Source: an uncultured Pelagibacteraceae bacterium | Lineage (GTDB): Bacteria > Pseudomonadota > Alphaproteobacteria > Pelagibacterales > Pelagibacteraceae | Reading direction: 5' to 3' | Length of the DNA stretch: 43,495 bases | Assembly (NCBI GenBank): GCA_902520335.1 | Contig: CABYNS010000007.1 | Span: 1 to 43,495 of the forward strand | In this document: one piece after another, positions 36,016-43,495 of the stretch | Layout of the letters: every line of letters begins with the position of its first letter | How positions within the stretch are numbered: position 1 is the first letter of the stretch | Notes under the pieces: generated by a model | What the model was told of the DNA's origin: nothing | Database searches by the model: none | What the model saw: only the letters and a program-made list of their open reading frames with translations | Translations under genes and position numbers: made by a program

Positions 36016-37458
36016 ATGTACGAAAAATTTGGTCAATTCATTGACGGTAAATGGTGCCAATCTTCGGATGGAGGAACTTACGAAGTAATTAATCCAGCAA
36101 ATGAAGAAGTTTTGGGAAAAGCCTCTAAAGCCACATCTGAGGATGTTGATAGAGCATTAAACTCTGCTGCAAAAGGATTAGAAGTTTGGAAAAAAACTGC
36201 TCCTTGGCAAAGATCCTATATCATCAGAAGAATAGCAGACAAAATGAGAGAGAAACAAGATGTGCTTGCTAAATGGATGACATTAGAAGTTGGAAAACCT
36301 TTCGCAGAAGCCAAGGGTGAAGTAGGAGGAGCTGCAGATATTTTTGAATGGAATGCTGAAGAAACAAAAAGAATTTATGGACAAACTGTTGAAAGTAGAT
36401 TTGAGGATACAAGAGTACATGTTTACTATCAACCAGTTGGTGTTGTTGCAGCATTAACACCTTGGAATTTTCCTGCAGTATTATCTGCTAGAAAAATTTC
36501 AACTGCATTAGCGGCTGGCTGTTCTGTTATAGTTAAACCCGATGTGATAACTCCAGGAATTGTAATGGAGATGGTTGATATATGTAGAGAATGTGGTGTC
36601 CCACCAGGTGTTGTGAATCTTTTGTCAGGTGATCCACCAAGTATCGCCCAACAATTGATAGCCTCAGATATAGTTAAAAAAATTTCTATAACTGGGTCAT
36701 CGAGAGTTGGAAAGCTAATATTGAAACAAGCTGCAGATAAAGTTCAAAGAGTAACAATGGAGTTGTCAGGTCATTCACCTTTTATTGTATTTGATGATGC
36801 TGATATTAAAAAAGCAGCTGATATGGCAATTGCTGCTAAATTTAGAAACAATGGTCAAGTTTGTATATCGCCAAATAGATTTTATATTCACGAGAGAAAA
36901 AAAGACGAATTTGTAAATTTATTTATTGAGAAAACAAAAAAATTGAAAATAGGTGACGGTATGGATCCCTCAACTCAATTAGGTCCATTAACCACAAAAA
37001 AGAGGCTAAACGAAATAGAGGAATTAGTTGAAAAAACTAAAGAAGAAGGTGCAAAAGTTTTACTAGGTGGAAAAAGACCTTCAGGGTTTAATAAAGGTTT
37101 TTACTTTGAACCTACAATATTTGATGACGTAAAAGATGATTTTACGATAATGAAACAAGAGCCTTTTGGGCCATTGGTTCCAATGTTATCATTTAAATCT
37201 TTTGATGATGTAATTAAAAGAGCTAATAATCATGAGCTTGGTTTGTGTAGTTATGTATGTACCAACTCAATGGAGACAGCACATCTTGCATCAGAACAAT
37301 TAGAGACAGGTTCAGTCGCTGTTAACACACCTATGGTAGCTATTGCTGAAGCACCTTTTGGAGGAATTAAACAAAGTGGTTATGGACGTGAAGGCGGGTC
37401 AATGGCAATAAAAGATTATCTAAACATTAAATATACTCATCTTGGTATTAAAGGTTAA
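36016..37458 (+). CDS. NAD(P)-dependent aldehyde dehydrogenase (succinate-semialdehyde dehydrogenase-like)
   Basis: Aldehyde dehydrogenase of 480 residues. Landmarks: FIDGKWCQSSDGGTYEVINP, VAALTPWNFPAVLSARKIS, ITGSSRVGKLILKQAA, MELSGHSPFIVFDDAD, and the catalytic C283 in NNGQVCISPNRF. The last segment matches the GabD/SSADH-like branch, but substrate cannot be fixed. First gene of a tight operon with FAH-family enzyme, CcdA and AzoR, so its aldehyde may feed or derive from the FAH-family reaction. Confidence 0.9.
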   Translation: MYEKFGQFIDGKWCQSSDGGTYEVINPANEEVLGKASKATSEDVDRALNSAAKGLEVWKKTAPWQRSYIIRRIADKMREKQDVLAKWMTLEVGKPFAEAKGEVGGAADIFEWNAEETKRIYGQTVESRFEDTRVHVYYQPVGVVAALTPWNFPAVLSARKISTALAAGCSVIVKPDVITPGIVMEMVDICRECGVPPGVVNLLSGDPPSIAQQLIASDIVKKISITGSSRVGKLILKQAADKVQRVTMELSGHSPFIVFDDADIKKAADMAIAAKFRNNGQVCISPNRFYIHERKKDEFVNLFIEKTKKLKIGDGMDPSTQLGPLTTKKRLNEIEELVEKTKEEGAKVLLGGKRPSGFNKGFYFEPTIFDDVKDDFTIMKQEPFGPLVPMLSFKSFDDVIKRANNHELGLCSYVCTNSMETAHLASEQLETGSVAVNTPMVAIAEAPFGGIKQSGYGREGGSMAIKDYLNIKYTHLGIKG

Positions 37459-37461
37459 TTG

Positions 37462-38307
37462 ATGAAACTTTTAAGGGTTGGTGAGCATGGTAAGGAAATA
37501 CCTGCAATCATTGACAATCAAAATAATTTTCGAAATTTATCAAATATTTTAAAAGATTTTACACCAGAGAATTTGAATTTTAAAAATTTAGATAAAATAA
37601 AAAAGTTAGATTTAAATTCTCTTCCATTGATTGAAAGCACCAAAAGAATTGGACCATGTGTAATAAAACCAGCAAATTTTATCGCAATAGGTTTAAATTA
37701 TAAGGCTCATGCTGAGGAAACAAATTCTGATGCTCCAAAAGAGCCAATTGTTTTTAATAAATCTCCAAATTGTATTGTCGGACCAAATGATAATATTGTA
37801 ATACCAAAAAATTCAAACTCTTTAGATCACGAAGTTGAAATTGCAATTATTATTGGAAGTAAAACTAAATACGTTAAAGAGGATGAAGCTCAGAAACATG
37901 TACTAGGTTATTGTATTTGTAATGATATAAGTGAGAGAGAATGGCAAAAAGATAGAGGTGGTCAATGGGTAAAAGGAAAATCTGGAGACACCTTTGGTCC
38001 ATTAGGTCCGTATTTGGTAACAAAGGATGAAATTGATAATTTATTAAATTTAAATTTATCTTTAGATCTTAATGGAAAAAGAAGACAAACCGGAAATACC
38101 AGTTTAATGATATTTAATTTTAATTTTTTAATTTCACATATCAGTCAATTTATAACTTTAATGCCAGGTGATATTATCACAACAGGCACACCTGCAGGAG
38201 TGGGGATGGGAATGAATCCACCAGATTATCTAAAAGATGGTGATGAAATGATTTTAAAAGTAGACAGTCTTGGGGAACAAAAATTGAAAGTTGTTAAAGA
38301 AAAGTAA
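37462..38307 (+). CDS. Fumarylacetoacetate hydrolase family enzyme
   Basis: Metal-dependent C-C hydrolase or hydratase fold, 281 residues. Family landmarks are NFIAIGLNYKAHAEETN, HEVEIAIIIG with the metal-binding glutamates, GDTFGPLGPYLVTKDE, and MPGDIITTGTPAGVGMG. The subgroup includes ureidoglycolate lyase and 2-keto-4-pentenoate hydratase-like enzymes; the substrate is unknown. I chose the ATG at 37462 over the adjacent TTG at 37459. It shares one base with ccdA. Confidence 0.9.
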   Translation: MKLLRVGEHGKEIPAIIDNQNNFRNLSNILKDFTPENLNFKNLDKIKKLDLNSLPLIESTKRIGPCVIKPANFIAIGLNYKAHAEETNSDAPKEPIVFNKSPNCIVGPNDNIVIPKNSNSLDHEVEIAIIIGSKTKYVKEDEAQKHVLGYCICNDISEREWQKDRGGQWVKGKSGDTFGPLGPYLVTKDEIDNLLNLNLSLDLNGKRRQTGNTSLMIFNFNFLISHISQFITLMPGDIITTGTPAGVGMGMNPPDYLKDGDEMILKVDSLGEQKLKVVKEK

Positions 38308-39014
38308 TGATTGAATTAATTATTGCATTTGGGGCTGGATTGATAAGTTTTTTATCACCATGCGTTTTACCACTCATACCTGGTTATATTTCTTATATTT
38401 CTGGAAGTTCTATAGATGAACTTGTTGATAAAAAGAACATCAATTTATTTCCAATTATTCTATTTACAGTTGGCTTTTCTTTAGTCTTTATAACTTTTGG
38501 AGCAGCTTCAACTTTTCTTGGACAAATTTTTCTGGAGAATTCTTATGAATTAAGAATAGCCGCAGGACTAGTTATAATAATCTTATCGCTTCATATAATT
38601 GGAATAATAAATTTAAAATTTTTAAATTATGAAAAGAGAATTCAAACAAATATTAACAAAAGTGTATTTAGCCCAATATTAATAGGAATGGCATTTGCAT
38701 TTGGTTGGACACCATGTATTGGACCTATTTTAGGATCTATTTTAGTTTTAGCTGCAACTGAGGAAAGTTTAAGCCAAGGGATATTATTGTTATCTTTTTA
38801 TTCTATTGGATTAGCTATTCCGTTTATTTTATCAGGTTATTTAATACAAAGATTCCTTATATTTTCAAAAAACTTTAGAAAAAATATTAATTTAGTGTCA
38901 AAAATAGGTGGGATTATTCTTTTAATCACAGGTATTTTGATATTAACTAATCAATTACAAGCCTTGGGATATTATTTATTAAATATTTTTCCATTCTTAC
39001 AAAATTTTGGTTAA
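38307..39014 (+). CDS. ccdA: Cytochrome c biogenesis / thiol-disulfide transporter CcdA
   Basis: Inner-membrane protein of 235 residues with six predicted helices that carries reducing power across the membrane for cytochrome c maturation or periplasmic thiol reduction. The redox cysteines are C19 in FLSPCVLPLIPGY and C137 in GWTPCIGPILGS, at the standard mirror positions. It has no thioredoxin domain. It lies in an operon of soluble enzymes, an unusual location for CcdA. Confidence 0.92.
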   Translation: MIELIIAFGAGLISFLSPCVLPLIPGYISYISGSSIDELVDKKNINLFPIILFTVGFSLVFITFGAASTFLGQIFLENSYELRIAAGLVIIILSLHIIGIINLKFLNYEKRIQTNINKSVFSPILIGMAFAFGWTPCIGPILGSILVLAATEESLSQGILLLSFYSIGLAIPFILSGYLIQRFLIFSKNFRKNINLVSKIGGIILLITGILILTNQLQALGYYLLNIFPFLQNFG

Positions 39015-39022
39015 ATTAAATT

Positions 39023-39604
39023 ATGAAAATTTATCAAATAGACTCTAGTGCTAGAAAAGATGGCTCAACTTCAAGAGCTTTAGCAAAAAAACTTTTGGAT
39101 AAAATTAAAAAACCTGAGGATGAAGTTGTTTATAGAGATCTAAATGACGAGATGGTTTTTGTATCTAATTTGACAGAGTCTGGGATGAAAATAGATCCAA
39201 AAGATCAAACAGAGACACATAAAAAAATGTTTAAACTTTCAGATACACTCGTAAAAGAATTAAAAGAAAGTGATATTATAATCATTTCCGCTCCAATTTA
39301 TAATTATGGACCTCCAGCAACGTTAAAAGCCTGGTCAGATCTTGCAGCAAGAGTAGGGGAAACTTTTAGATTTAAACCCAATGGAAGAAGGGAAGGGTTA
39401 CTAAAAAATAAGAAAGCTTATTTAGTAATTACTTCTGGTGGAACAAAATTAAATAGTAATGAGGATTTTCTTACTCCTTGGTTGAAGTTTATTTTAAATT
39501 TTTTTGGTATAGAAAAGGTAGAGGTAGTAAGTGCTGATCAAATGTCCCTAGATTATGAAAAATCAATAAAAGAGGCTGAGAAACAGATAGAAAATTTATC
39601 CTAA
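39023..39604 (+). CDS. azoR: FMN-dependent NADH:quinone/azo reductase (AzoR-like)
   Basis: Flavodoxin-like reductase of 193 residues. It starts IYQIDSSARKDGSTSRALAKK, with the phosphate-binding SSxRxxxSxSR-like turn for FMN. It continues with IISAPIYNYGPPATLKAWSDL, the FMN-contacting PxYNYG motif, and VITSGGTKLNS. It is likely a quinone or nitro/azo reductase using NADH. It follows ccdA by 8 bases and its TAA overlaps the opposing dioxygenase stop. Confidence 0.88.
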   Translation: MKIYQIDSSARKDGSTSRALAKKLLDKIKKPEDEVVYRDLNDEMVFVSNLTESGMKIDPKDQTETHKKMFKLSDTLVKELKESDIIIISAPIYNYGPPATLKAWSDLAARVGETFRFKPNGRREGLLKNKKAYLVITSGGTKLNSNEDFLTPWLKFILNFFGIEKVEVVSADQMSLDYEKSIKEAEKQIENLS

Positions 39605-40701
39605 TAGTTAAATTTTCTTTTTAAATGTTTAAGCCTTCCTTCAGTACTATCATAATCAATATAACATCCCTGAAGAAAACGATTTCCCTCATTAGCATCA
39701 TAAGTGGTTCTGCCATGTAATAATCTATAGTTATCCATCATTAACAGATCCCCTGTAACAAGCTTAAATTCTATTTTATAATTTTCTGAATTATAAAGTT
39801 CAGATATTTTCTTTCTTGCAGAATAAAATAATTCCAGTTTTTCTTTATCAATTAATGGGACAAAATCTAATCTTGGACTAAAACGTACTTGTTTGAAATT
39901 GCTGTTTTCATCTAACTGAATCATTTCAGCCCAATCCTCTAAAATCACACTTTCATCAATAAATTGAAAACGTATTTTTACTTCAGTTAAAATTTTATAA
40001 TATTCTGGAAAATCTTTTTTTAGTTTTTCAGAAACAGTATATCCATCAACTAGAGTTGATAAACCTCCCGTAACTTCATTTTCTATACAATGAAGCATTT
40101 GAATACATGGCACAGGTTTTCTATATGGATTATCAGTATGAGGAGCTAAAGGCAAAGAGGTGTAAGCTAAGTCATTTGGATTTGGTTTTGATTTTACATT
40201 AAAGAATTCACCAAAGTTTGTACGTCTCACACTTCCTATTGAATTTGCAAAATTTATAATAAAATTATTTTTTGTTGGCACATTTTTAAAGATCACGAAA
40301 CCATATTGATAAAAATTGACCAAGGCTTTGTACATCTCATCAGTTTCAAATAAATTATCTTTGAATTCGAAACTATTTTGATCTTTAAATGAAGAGTCCC
40401 ATTTTATTTTTTCAATTTGTTTAACATCATTAATATTTGAGAATTCCTTAAAAATATCAATTATAGAGATCTTTGTTGAAGCTCCATCATTAAATTTAAT
40501 CTCTAAAAAATCACTAGATAAATTTAAATTTTGAATTTGAATGTTTTCTTGTAATTGTGTTGGATCGAATAATCTTTGTTGGGTAGACTTATCAACAAAA
40601 TTTTCACCATTTACTCTTTCTCTAAGCCAAAAGGGGTGTATCTCTTTTTTTAAACCCTTACTTTCAAAAAATACCTTGTTATCTTTTAACTCTAATTTCA
40701 T
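39601..40701 (-). CDS. TauD/gamma-butyrobetaine dioxygenase-like enzyme
   Basis: Fe(II)/2-oxoglutarate-dependent oxygenase of 366 residues. An N-terminal gamma-butyrobetaine-hydroxylase-like domain (IHPFWLRERVNGEN then QQRLFDP) precedes the catalytic barrel. The iron ligands are H188 and D190 in LAPHTDNPYRKPVPCIQ and H329 in YRLLHGRTTYDANEGNRF, whose arginine likely binds 2-oxoglutarate. The usual zinc cysteines of the N-terminal domain (WLRDNCxCxxC in relatives) are absent here. The substrate may be a quaternary amine, but this is inference. Confidence 0.88.
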   Translation of the reverse strand: MKLELKDNKVFFESKGLKKEIHPFWLRERVNGENFVDKSTQQRLFDPTQLQENIQIQNLNLSSDFLEIKFNDGASTKISIIDIFKEFSNINDVKQIEKIKWDSSFKDQNSFEFKDNLFETDEMYKALVNFYQYGFVIFKNVPTKNNFIINFANSIGSVRRTNFGEFFNVKSKPNPNDLAYTSLPLAPHTDNPYRKPVPCIQMLHCIENEVTGGLSTLVDGYTVSEKLKKDFPEYYKILTEVKIRFQFIDESVILEDWAEMIQLDENSNFKQVRFSPRLDFVPLIDKEKLELFYSARKKISELYNSENYKIEFKLVTGDLLMMDNYRLLHGRTTYDANEGNRFLQGCYIDYDSTEGRLKHLKRKFNY

Positions 40702-40766
40702 CTATTTTTAAATCATTATTTAAAATTTTACTTTAATCAATAGTAATAAAATAGTATTAGAGCGGT

Positions 40767-41570
40767 GTGCAAATTTTAAAATCATCAGATTATAAACTTT
40801 ATTCTAAATTCATTGAAAATTTAGCTAAGAAATTAACTAGATTTTATTACTCTAAATTAAACAAACCTTTTAAAGTATCAAACAAACTTAGAAATGGTTA
40901 TGACCCTGTCACAACTGCAGATAAGGCTTTTGAGAGATTCATTAGAAATGAGATTAAAAAGAAGTTTCCAAATCACCAAATTATAGGTGAAGAATTTGGA
41001 CACAAAAAAACTAAAAGTGATTATTCATGGGTTATTGATCCTATCGATGGAACTCGATCATTTGTAATAGGCAACCCAACGTGGAGCAACTTAATATCTT
41101 TAAATTATAAAGGTAATCCAGTCATAGGTCTTGCCAATTTTCCAATTCTTAAAAAATTTTATTTTAATACCTCTTTTAATTCTGCCAATGTTTCAGAAAA
41201 TGGAAAAAAAAAGAGAATATTTGTGAATCAAAAAGCTACTTATTCTAATATGAAATTATCTGCAGCTTTTCATGGAAGTTTATCATTGGACAAACAAAAA
41301 AAAATTCCTCAAATTTTGAAAAGAATGCAATTTCCATGTGCAGATGCATTAAGTTATTCTCATTTTGCAGAGGGTAAACTAGATGTTGTAATTCAATGTG
41401 GAAATAAGATTTGGGATATTCATGCTTTGATACCAATTATTGAAGCTGCAAAAGGAGTAGTCTCAACCTGGAAAAATGATGATGCTAAGAAAGCTGGAAA
41501 TATTATTTGCTCAGCAAATAACAGCTTACACAAAAAAATGCTTAAAATTTTAAAACCAGTTTCTAGCTAG
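40767..41570 (+). CDS. Inositol monophosphatase family phosphatase (HisN-like)
   Basis: Mg-dependent phosphatase of 267 residues. Motifs: TTADKAFERFIRNEI, IIGEEFGH (metal glutamate), WVIDPIDGTRSF (metal aspartates), and the C-terminal KIWDIHALIPIIEAAKG. In alphaproteobacteria this group often supplies histidinol-phosphate phosphatase, so HisN is plausible but not proven. The start is a GTG at 40767 with no clear Shine-Dalgarno. It converges on the SMR gene with an 8-base overlap. Confidence 0.9.
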   Translation: MQILKSSDYKLYSKFIENLAKKLTRFYYSKLNKPFKVSNKLRNGYDPVTTADKAFERFIRNEIKKKFPNHQIIGEEFGHKKTKSDYSWVIDPIDGTRSFVIGNPTWSNLISLNYKGNPVIGLANFPILKKFYFNTSFNSANVSENGKKKRIFVNQKATYSNMKLSAAFHGSLSLDKQKKIPQILKRMQFPCADALSYSHFAEGKLDVVIQCGNKIWDIHALIPIIEAAKGVVSTWKNDDAKKAGNIICSANNSLHKKMLKILKPVSS

Positions 41571-41898
41571 TTTTACCCAAGGTATTTAAAAGAATCACAC
41601 CTACAATAATTAAACTAATTCCAATTATTCCATAAAGATTTGGAATTTGTTGATATTTAAAAACTCCAAATAACGTTACAGCTGTTATTGTTAAACCTCC
41701 ATATGTTGCGTATGTAAAACCAACTGGGATAATATTCATAGCTTTAGATAAACAAAAAATACAAGCAACTATAGATATGACACAAAAGATAGTTGGTCCA
41801 ATTATTGTAAATCCATTTGTAGATTTTAACAAACCATTTGAAGTTATTCCAAGAAGGATCGCTAAAGCTAAAAAGATATAACCAGATAAATTTGCCAT
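41563..41898 (-). CDS. SMR-like four-helix membrane protein, subunit A
   Basis: Protein of 111 residues with four hydrophobic helices and SMR landmarks (KSTNGFT after helix 1, MNIIPVGFTYATYGGLTI, and a LLNTLGKTS end). Proton-coupled SMR exporters need Glu14 in helix 1; the matching residue here is G17 (AILLGITSNGLLK). The whole protein contains no aspartate or glutamate. That rules out the normal antiport mechanism. It forms an adjacent pair with the next gene, so a heterodimer is likely; a lipid-flippase-like role (as in ArnE/ArnF) is one idea. Confidence 0.85.
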   Translation of the reverse strand: MANLSGYIFLALAILLGITSNGLLKSTNGFTIIGPTIFCVISIVACIFCLSKAMNIIPVGFTYATYGGLTITAVTLFGVFKYQQIPNLYGIIGISLIIVGVILLNTLGKTS

Positions 41899-41901
41899 AA
41901 A

Positions 41902-42237
41902 TTATCCTGTTTTACCCAGCAGATTAACAATTAAAACTCCTGATATAATTAATATCAAACCAATGATTGTGAATAGATCAGGCACTTGATTGAATTTATA
42001 TATTCCAACAATTGAAGTCGCTACTATGCATAAACCAGCAAAAGATGCGTAGGTAATACCAACAGGTATAGTTTTCATCACTATTGAAAGAGTAAACATG
42101 CAACCAATTATTGTGATTGCAGTAATTAAACTAGGAACTAACAATGTGAAACCATTTGCACTTTTTGCAAAACTATTTGCTGCAGTTCCTAATATGACAG
42201 CAAGGATAAGAATTAGAAAAGCTATAACGTTACTCAC
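41902..42237 (-). CDS. SMR-like four-helix membrane protein, subunit B
   Basis: Paralogue of the neighbouring SMR-like protein, also 111 residues. It has four helices, KSANGFT after helix 1, MKTIPVGITYASFAGLCIV, and a C-terminal LLGKTG. Again glycine (G17, in AVILGTAANSFAK) replaces the essential helix 1 glutamate. The only acidic residue is the aspartate in QVPDLF, in a loop. Three bases separate it from the other SMR-like gene, so they are co-expressed. The same substitution in both copies shows it is not a chance loss. Confidence 0.85.
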   Translation of the reverse strand: MSNVIAFLILILAVILGTAANSFAKSANGFTLLVPSLITAITIIGCMFTLSIVMKTIPVGITYASFAGLCIVATSIVGIYKFNQVPDLFTIIGLILIISGVLIVNLLGKTG

Positions 42238-42252
42238 AAATAAAAGATATTC

Positions 42253-42474
42253 TTATTTGGTAATTTTATCTACAAATTTTTTAATTGGGGGACCCACAAG
42301 AAGGGCAGCAATTATTGCAATTGGAAGACTTACTGACCATGCTTTAAAAAAACGATCAACATACTCATTATCCATTCCAGTGTTTATATAAGTAATTATT
42401 AGTGTCATTAAAAGACTCATCCCAAATCCCATAACTAATATAAATAAAAGATTAGAATATTTTTTTGGAAACAT
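42253..42474 (-). CDS. DUF2798 family small membrane protein
   Basis: Protein of 73 residues with two hydrophobic segments (NLLFILVMGFGMSLLMTLII and VSLPIAIIAALLVGPP). The pattern LPIAIIAALLVGPPIKKFV is typical of DUF2798. No function is known to me. It lies two bases after the TPR gene and 15 bases before the SMR-like pair in transcription order, so it is probably part of the same minus-strand operon. Confidence 0.82.
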   Translation of the reverse strand: MFPKKYSNLLFILVMGFGMSLLMTLIITYINTGMDNEYVDRFFKAWSVSLPIAIIAALLVGPPIKKFVDKITK

Positions 42475-42476
42475 TT

Positions 42477-43025
42477 TTAAATACTTTGTTTCTGTAATTC
42501 AATTTGAAGCTTTTCCATCATAATCATAGGAGACTTCATAAACGGATGAACTTTATGAGCTTCAATGTAACTATCAATAGCTTTTTGGTAGTTTTTTAAA
42601 GCTGTTTGAACTAAACCTTGTCCTGTTAGTGCACCGAAATGTCTTTTTTCTATCTTAAGTACCTTGTCAATATCAGCTTGTGATAGCTCGTATTTACCCA
42701 TTAAATATAATACTGTTGCTCTTTTATTCCAAGCTTCAGCCCAATTGGGATCAAGCTCAATTACTTCAGTAAATTTATCATAAGCAGCATCAAGTTTATT
42801 ATCCATCATTGCAGATGACCCATCAGCTAATAACTTCGTTAAATTATTTTTAGTTGGGTGAGTAGTCCAAAGATCCCAAATTTTATCCTCTATTTTTTTT
42901 GAATTTTCAAAATTTAAAGCACTTTTTAATTGAACAAATAATTTATCAATTTCTTTTTTATTATCATTAGCTAATAAAGACGATGAAAATAAGAAAAAAA
43001 TAAAAATGAATGAAATTTTTTTCAC
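42477..43025 (-). CDS. Exported TPR-repeat protein
   Basis: Protein of 182 residues with a signal peptide (MKKISFIFIFFLFSSSLLAN, probable cleavage after SLLA). At least two TPR motifs follow: around KLDAAYDKFTEVIELDPNWA and EAWNKRATVLYLMGKYELSQ, continuing to ALTGQGLVQTALKNYQKAID. It is probably periplasmic and protein-binding; no partner can be named. It starts immediately after the NTF2-like gene stop and leads into DUF2798 and the SMR-like pair. Confidence 0.88.
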   Translation of the reverse strand: MKKISFIFIFFLFSSSLLANDNKKEIDKLFVQLKSALNFENSKKIEDKIWDLWTTHPTKNNLTKLLADGSSAMMDNKLDAAYDKFTEVIELDPNWAEAWNKRATVLYLMGKYELSQADIDKVLKIEKRHFGALTGQGLVQTALKNYQKAIDSYIEAHKVHPFMKSPMIMMEKLQIELQKQSI

Positions 43026-43346
43026 TTACTTAGACATGGGAGTAGCGCCAGTTTCTAAACTAACAATCTTTCCATCTTTGTATCTATAAACTGCCATTAC
43101 AGCTTCAACATTTCCATCATTAAATGTAACTAAAGAATGATGTACACCTACTTCATCATTTTCATATACAACTCTTGCCTTATCCTGATTAATATCACCA
43201 CTCATTGCCCATTTAATAACATCAGCTTTTCCTAAAGAATTTCCAGATTTATGCATTGTGAACTTAAAATCATCATGCAAAAGTTCATTCATAGTTGCCT
43301 CATCTTTTTTATCTATTGCATCAGTATATCTTTTTAATATCGACAT
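43026..43346 (-). CDS. NTF2/SnoaL-like protein
   Basis: Small cone-shaped fold of 106 residues. It begins SILKRYTDAIDKKDEATMNELLHDDFKFTMH (start and end of the helix-strand pattern typical of NTF2-like proteins) and ends with the strand AVMAVYRYKDGKIVSLETGA. Substrate or partner unknown; many such proteins are pocket-binding accessory proteins. An AAGGAG ribosome-binding site lies within the end of the upstream DUF1330 gene, whose stop is one base away. Confidence 0.82.
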   Translation of the reverse strand: MSILKRYTDAIDKKDEATMNELLHDDFKFTMHKSGNSLGKADVIKWAMSGDINQDKARVVYENDEVGVHHSLVTFNDGNVEAVMAVYRYKDGKIVSLETGATPMSK

Positions 43347-43347
43347 T

Positions 43348-43495
43348 TTATACTCCTTTAATTATTATTCCGTTACCAATTGAGTTTTCTAAACGGATTT
43401 GTTTAATTGGTTTGTATTCATCAGAGTTATACCACTCTAAAGCTTTTTCATAACTTGGAAATTTAATAACAACTGTTCTAGGATATGTCCAAGTT
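43348..43495 (-). CDS. DUF1330 family protein, C-terminal part (cut by the window edge)
   Basis: Last 48 residues of a gene running off the right edge. It reads TWTYPRTVVIKFPSYEKALE, then EWYNSDEYKPIKQIR, and ends GNGIIIKGV. RTVVIKFPSYEKALEWYNS with S/DEYKPI is the DUF1330 pattern (ferredoxin-like small protein). The function is unknown. It is directly upstream of, and probably cotranscribed with, the NTF2-like gene. Confidence 0.85.
   Translation of the reverse strand, partial: TWTYPRTVVIKFPSYEKALEWYNSDEYKPIKQIRLENSIGNGIIIKGV

Overview
The window is very AT-rich, tightly packed alphaproteobacterial chromosome. Gene content and order, short intergenic gaps, overlapping stop codons and lysine/asparagine/isoleucine-rich proteins all point to the SAR11 clade (Pelagibacterales, Candidatus Pelagibacter-like). 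That assignment is by recognition, not by a search. I see no mobile element, CRISPR array, rRNA or tRNA. No stretch longer than 300 bases lacks a gene.

Layout. 1-3.5 kb: leucyl aminopeptidase and Ndk (+), facing purM-purN (-). The purN copy has a homopolymer frameshift and no normal start codon. 3.5-7 kb (+): an exported DUF2066-like protein whose signal peptide is out of frame at a T10 run, then the DnaA-like regulator HdaA and aspartyl-tRNA synthetase. 7-8.7 kb: a free-standing C-terminal piece of a class II ribonucleotide reductase (-), then a complex I NDUFA12-type subunit and a DUF2155 protein (+). 8.7-10.9 kb (-): aroQ-accB-accC. 10.9-11.9 kb (+): thiS-thiG. 11.9-13.65 kb (-): an RNase E/G lacking the usual zinc-link cysteines. 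13.7-19.4 kb (+): PBP1a, prfB (with the programmed +1 frameshift) and an AsmA/DUF3971 envelope protein, facing tyrS (-). 20.6-22.4 kb: anmK (+) and an alpha/beta hydrolase (-).

22.5-28.7 kb (+) is the centrepiece: iscR-sufB-sufC-sufD-sufS-sufU-sufT-sufA, one Fe-S assembly operon with a near-perfect type 1 IscR operator over its promoter. A 56-residue small gene follows, then glnA (-). 30.5-35.6 kb: a YbaK-type deacylase and a DMT permease (+), a homocysteine S-methyltransferase (-), then an ExaC-type aldehyde dehydrogenase with a 65-residue, purely basic N-terminal extension, a DUF779 protein and a thioesterase (+). A bidirectional hairpin terminator separates these from a GYD-domain gene (-). 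36-39.6 kb (+): a catabolic-looking operon of aldehyde dehydrogenase, FAH-family enzyme, CcdA and AzoR. 39.6-43.5 kb: a gamma-butyrobetaine-dioxygenase-like enzyme (-), an inositol-phosphatase-family enzyme (+), then a minus-strand run of two SMR-like proteins, DUF2798, a TPR protein, an NTF2-like protein and a partial DUF1330 gene.

Most of this is core housekeeping. The observations most worth a second look are: the paired SMR proteins with no membrane glutamate; the histone-tail-like extension on the aldehyde dehydrogenase; decay at both ends of purN around an intact core; the T10 frameshift in a signal peptide; the orphan ribonucleotide-reductase domain; and the IscR operator controlling a SUF (not ISC) operon. 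I did not find a clearly new multi-gene system.
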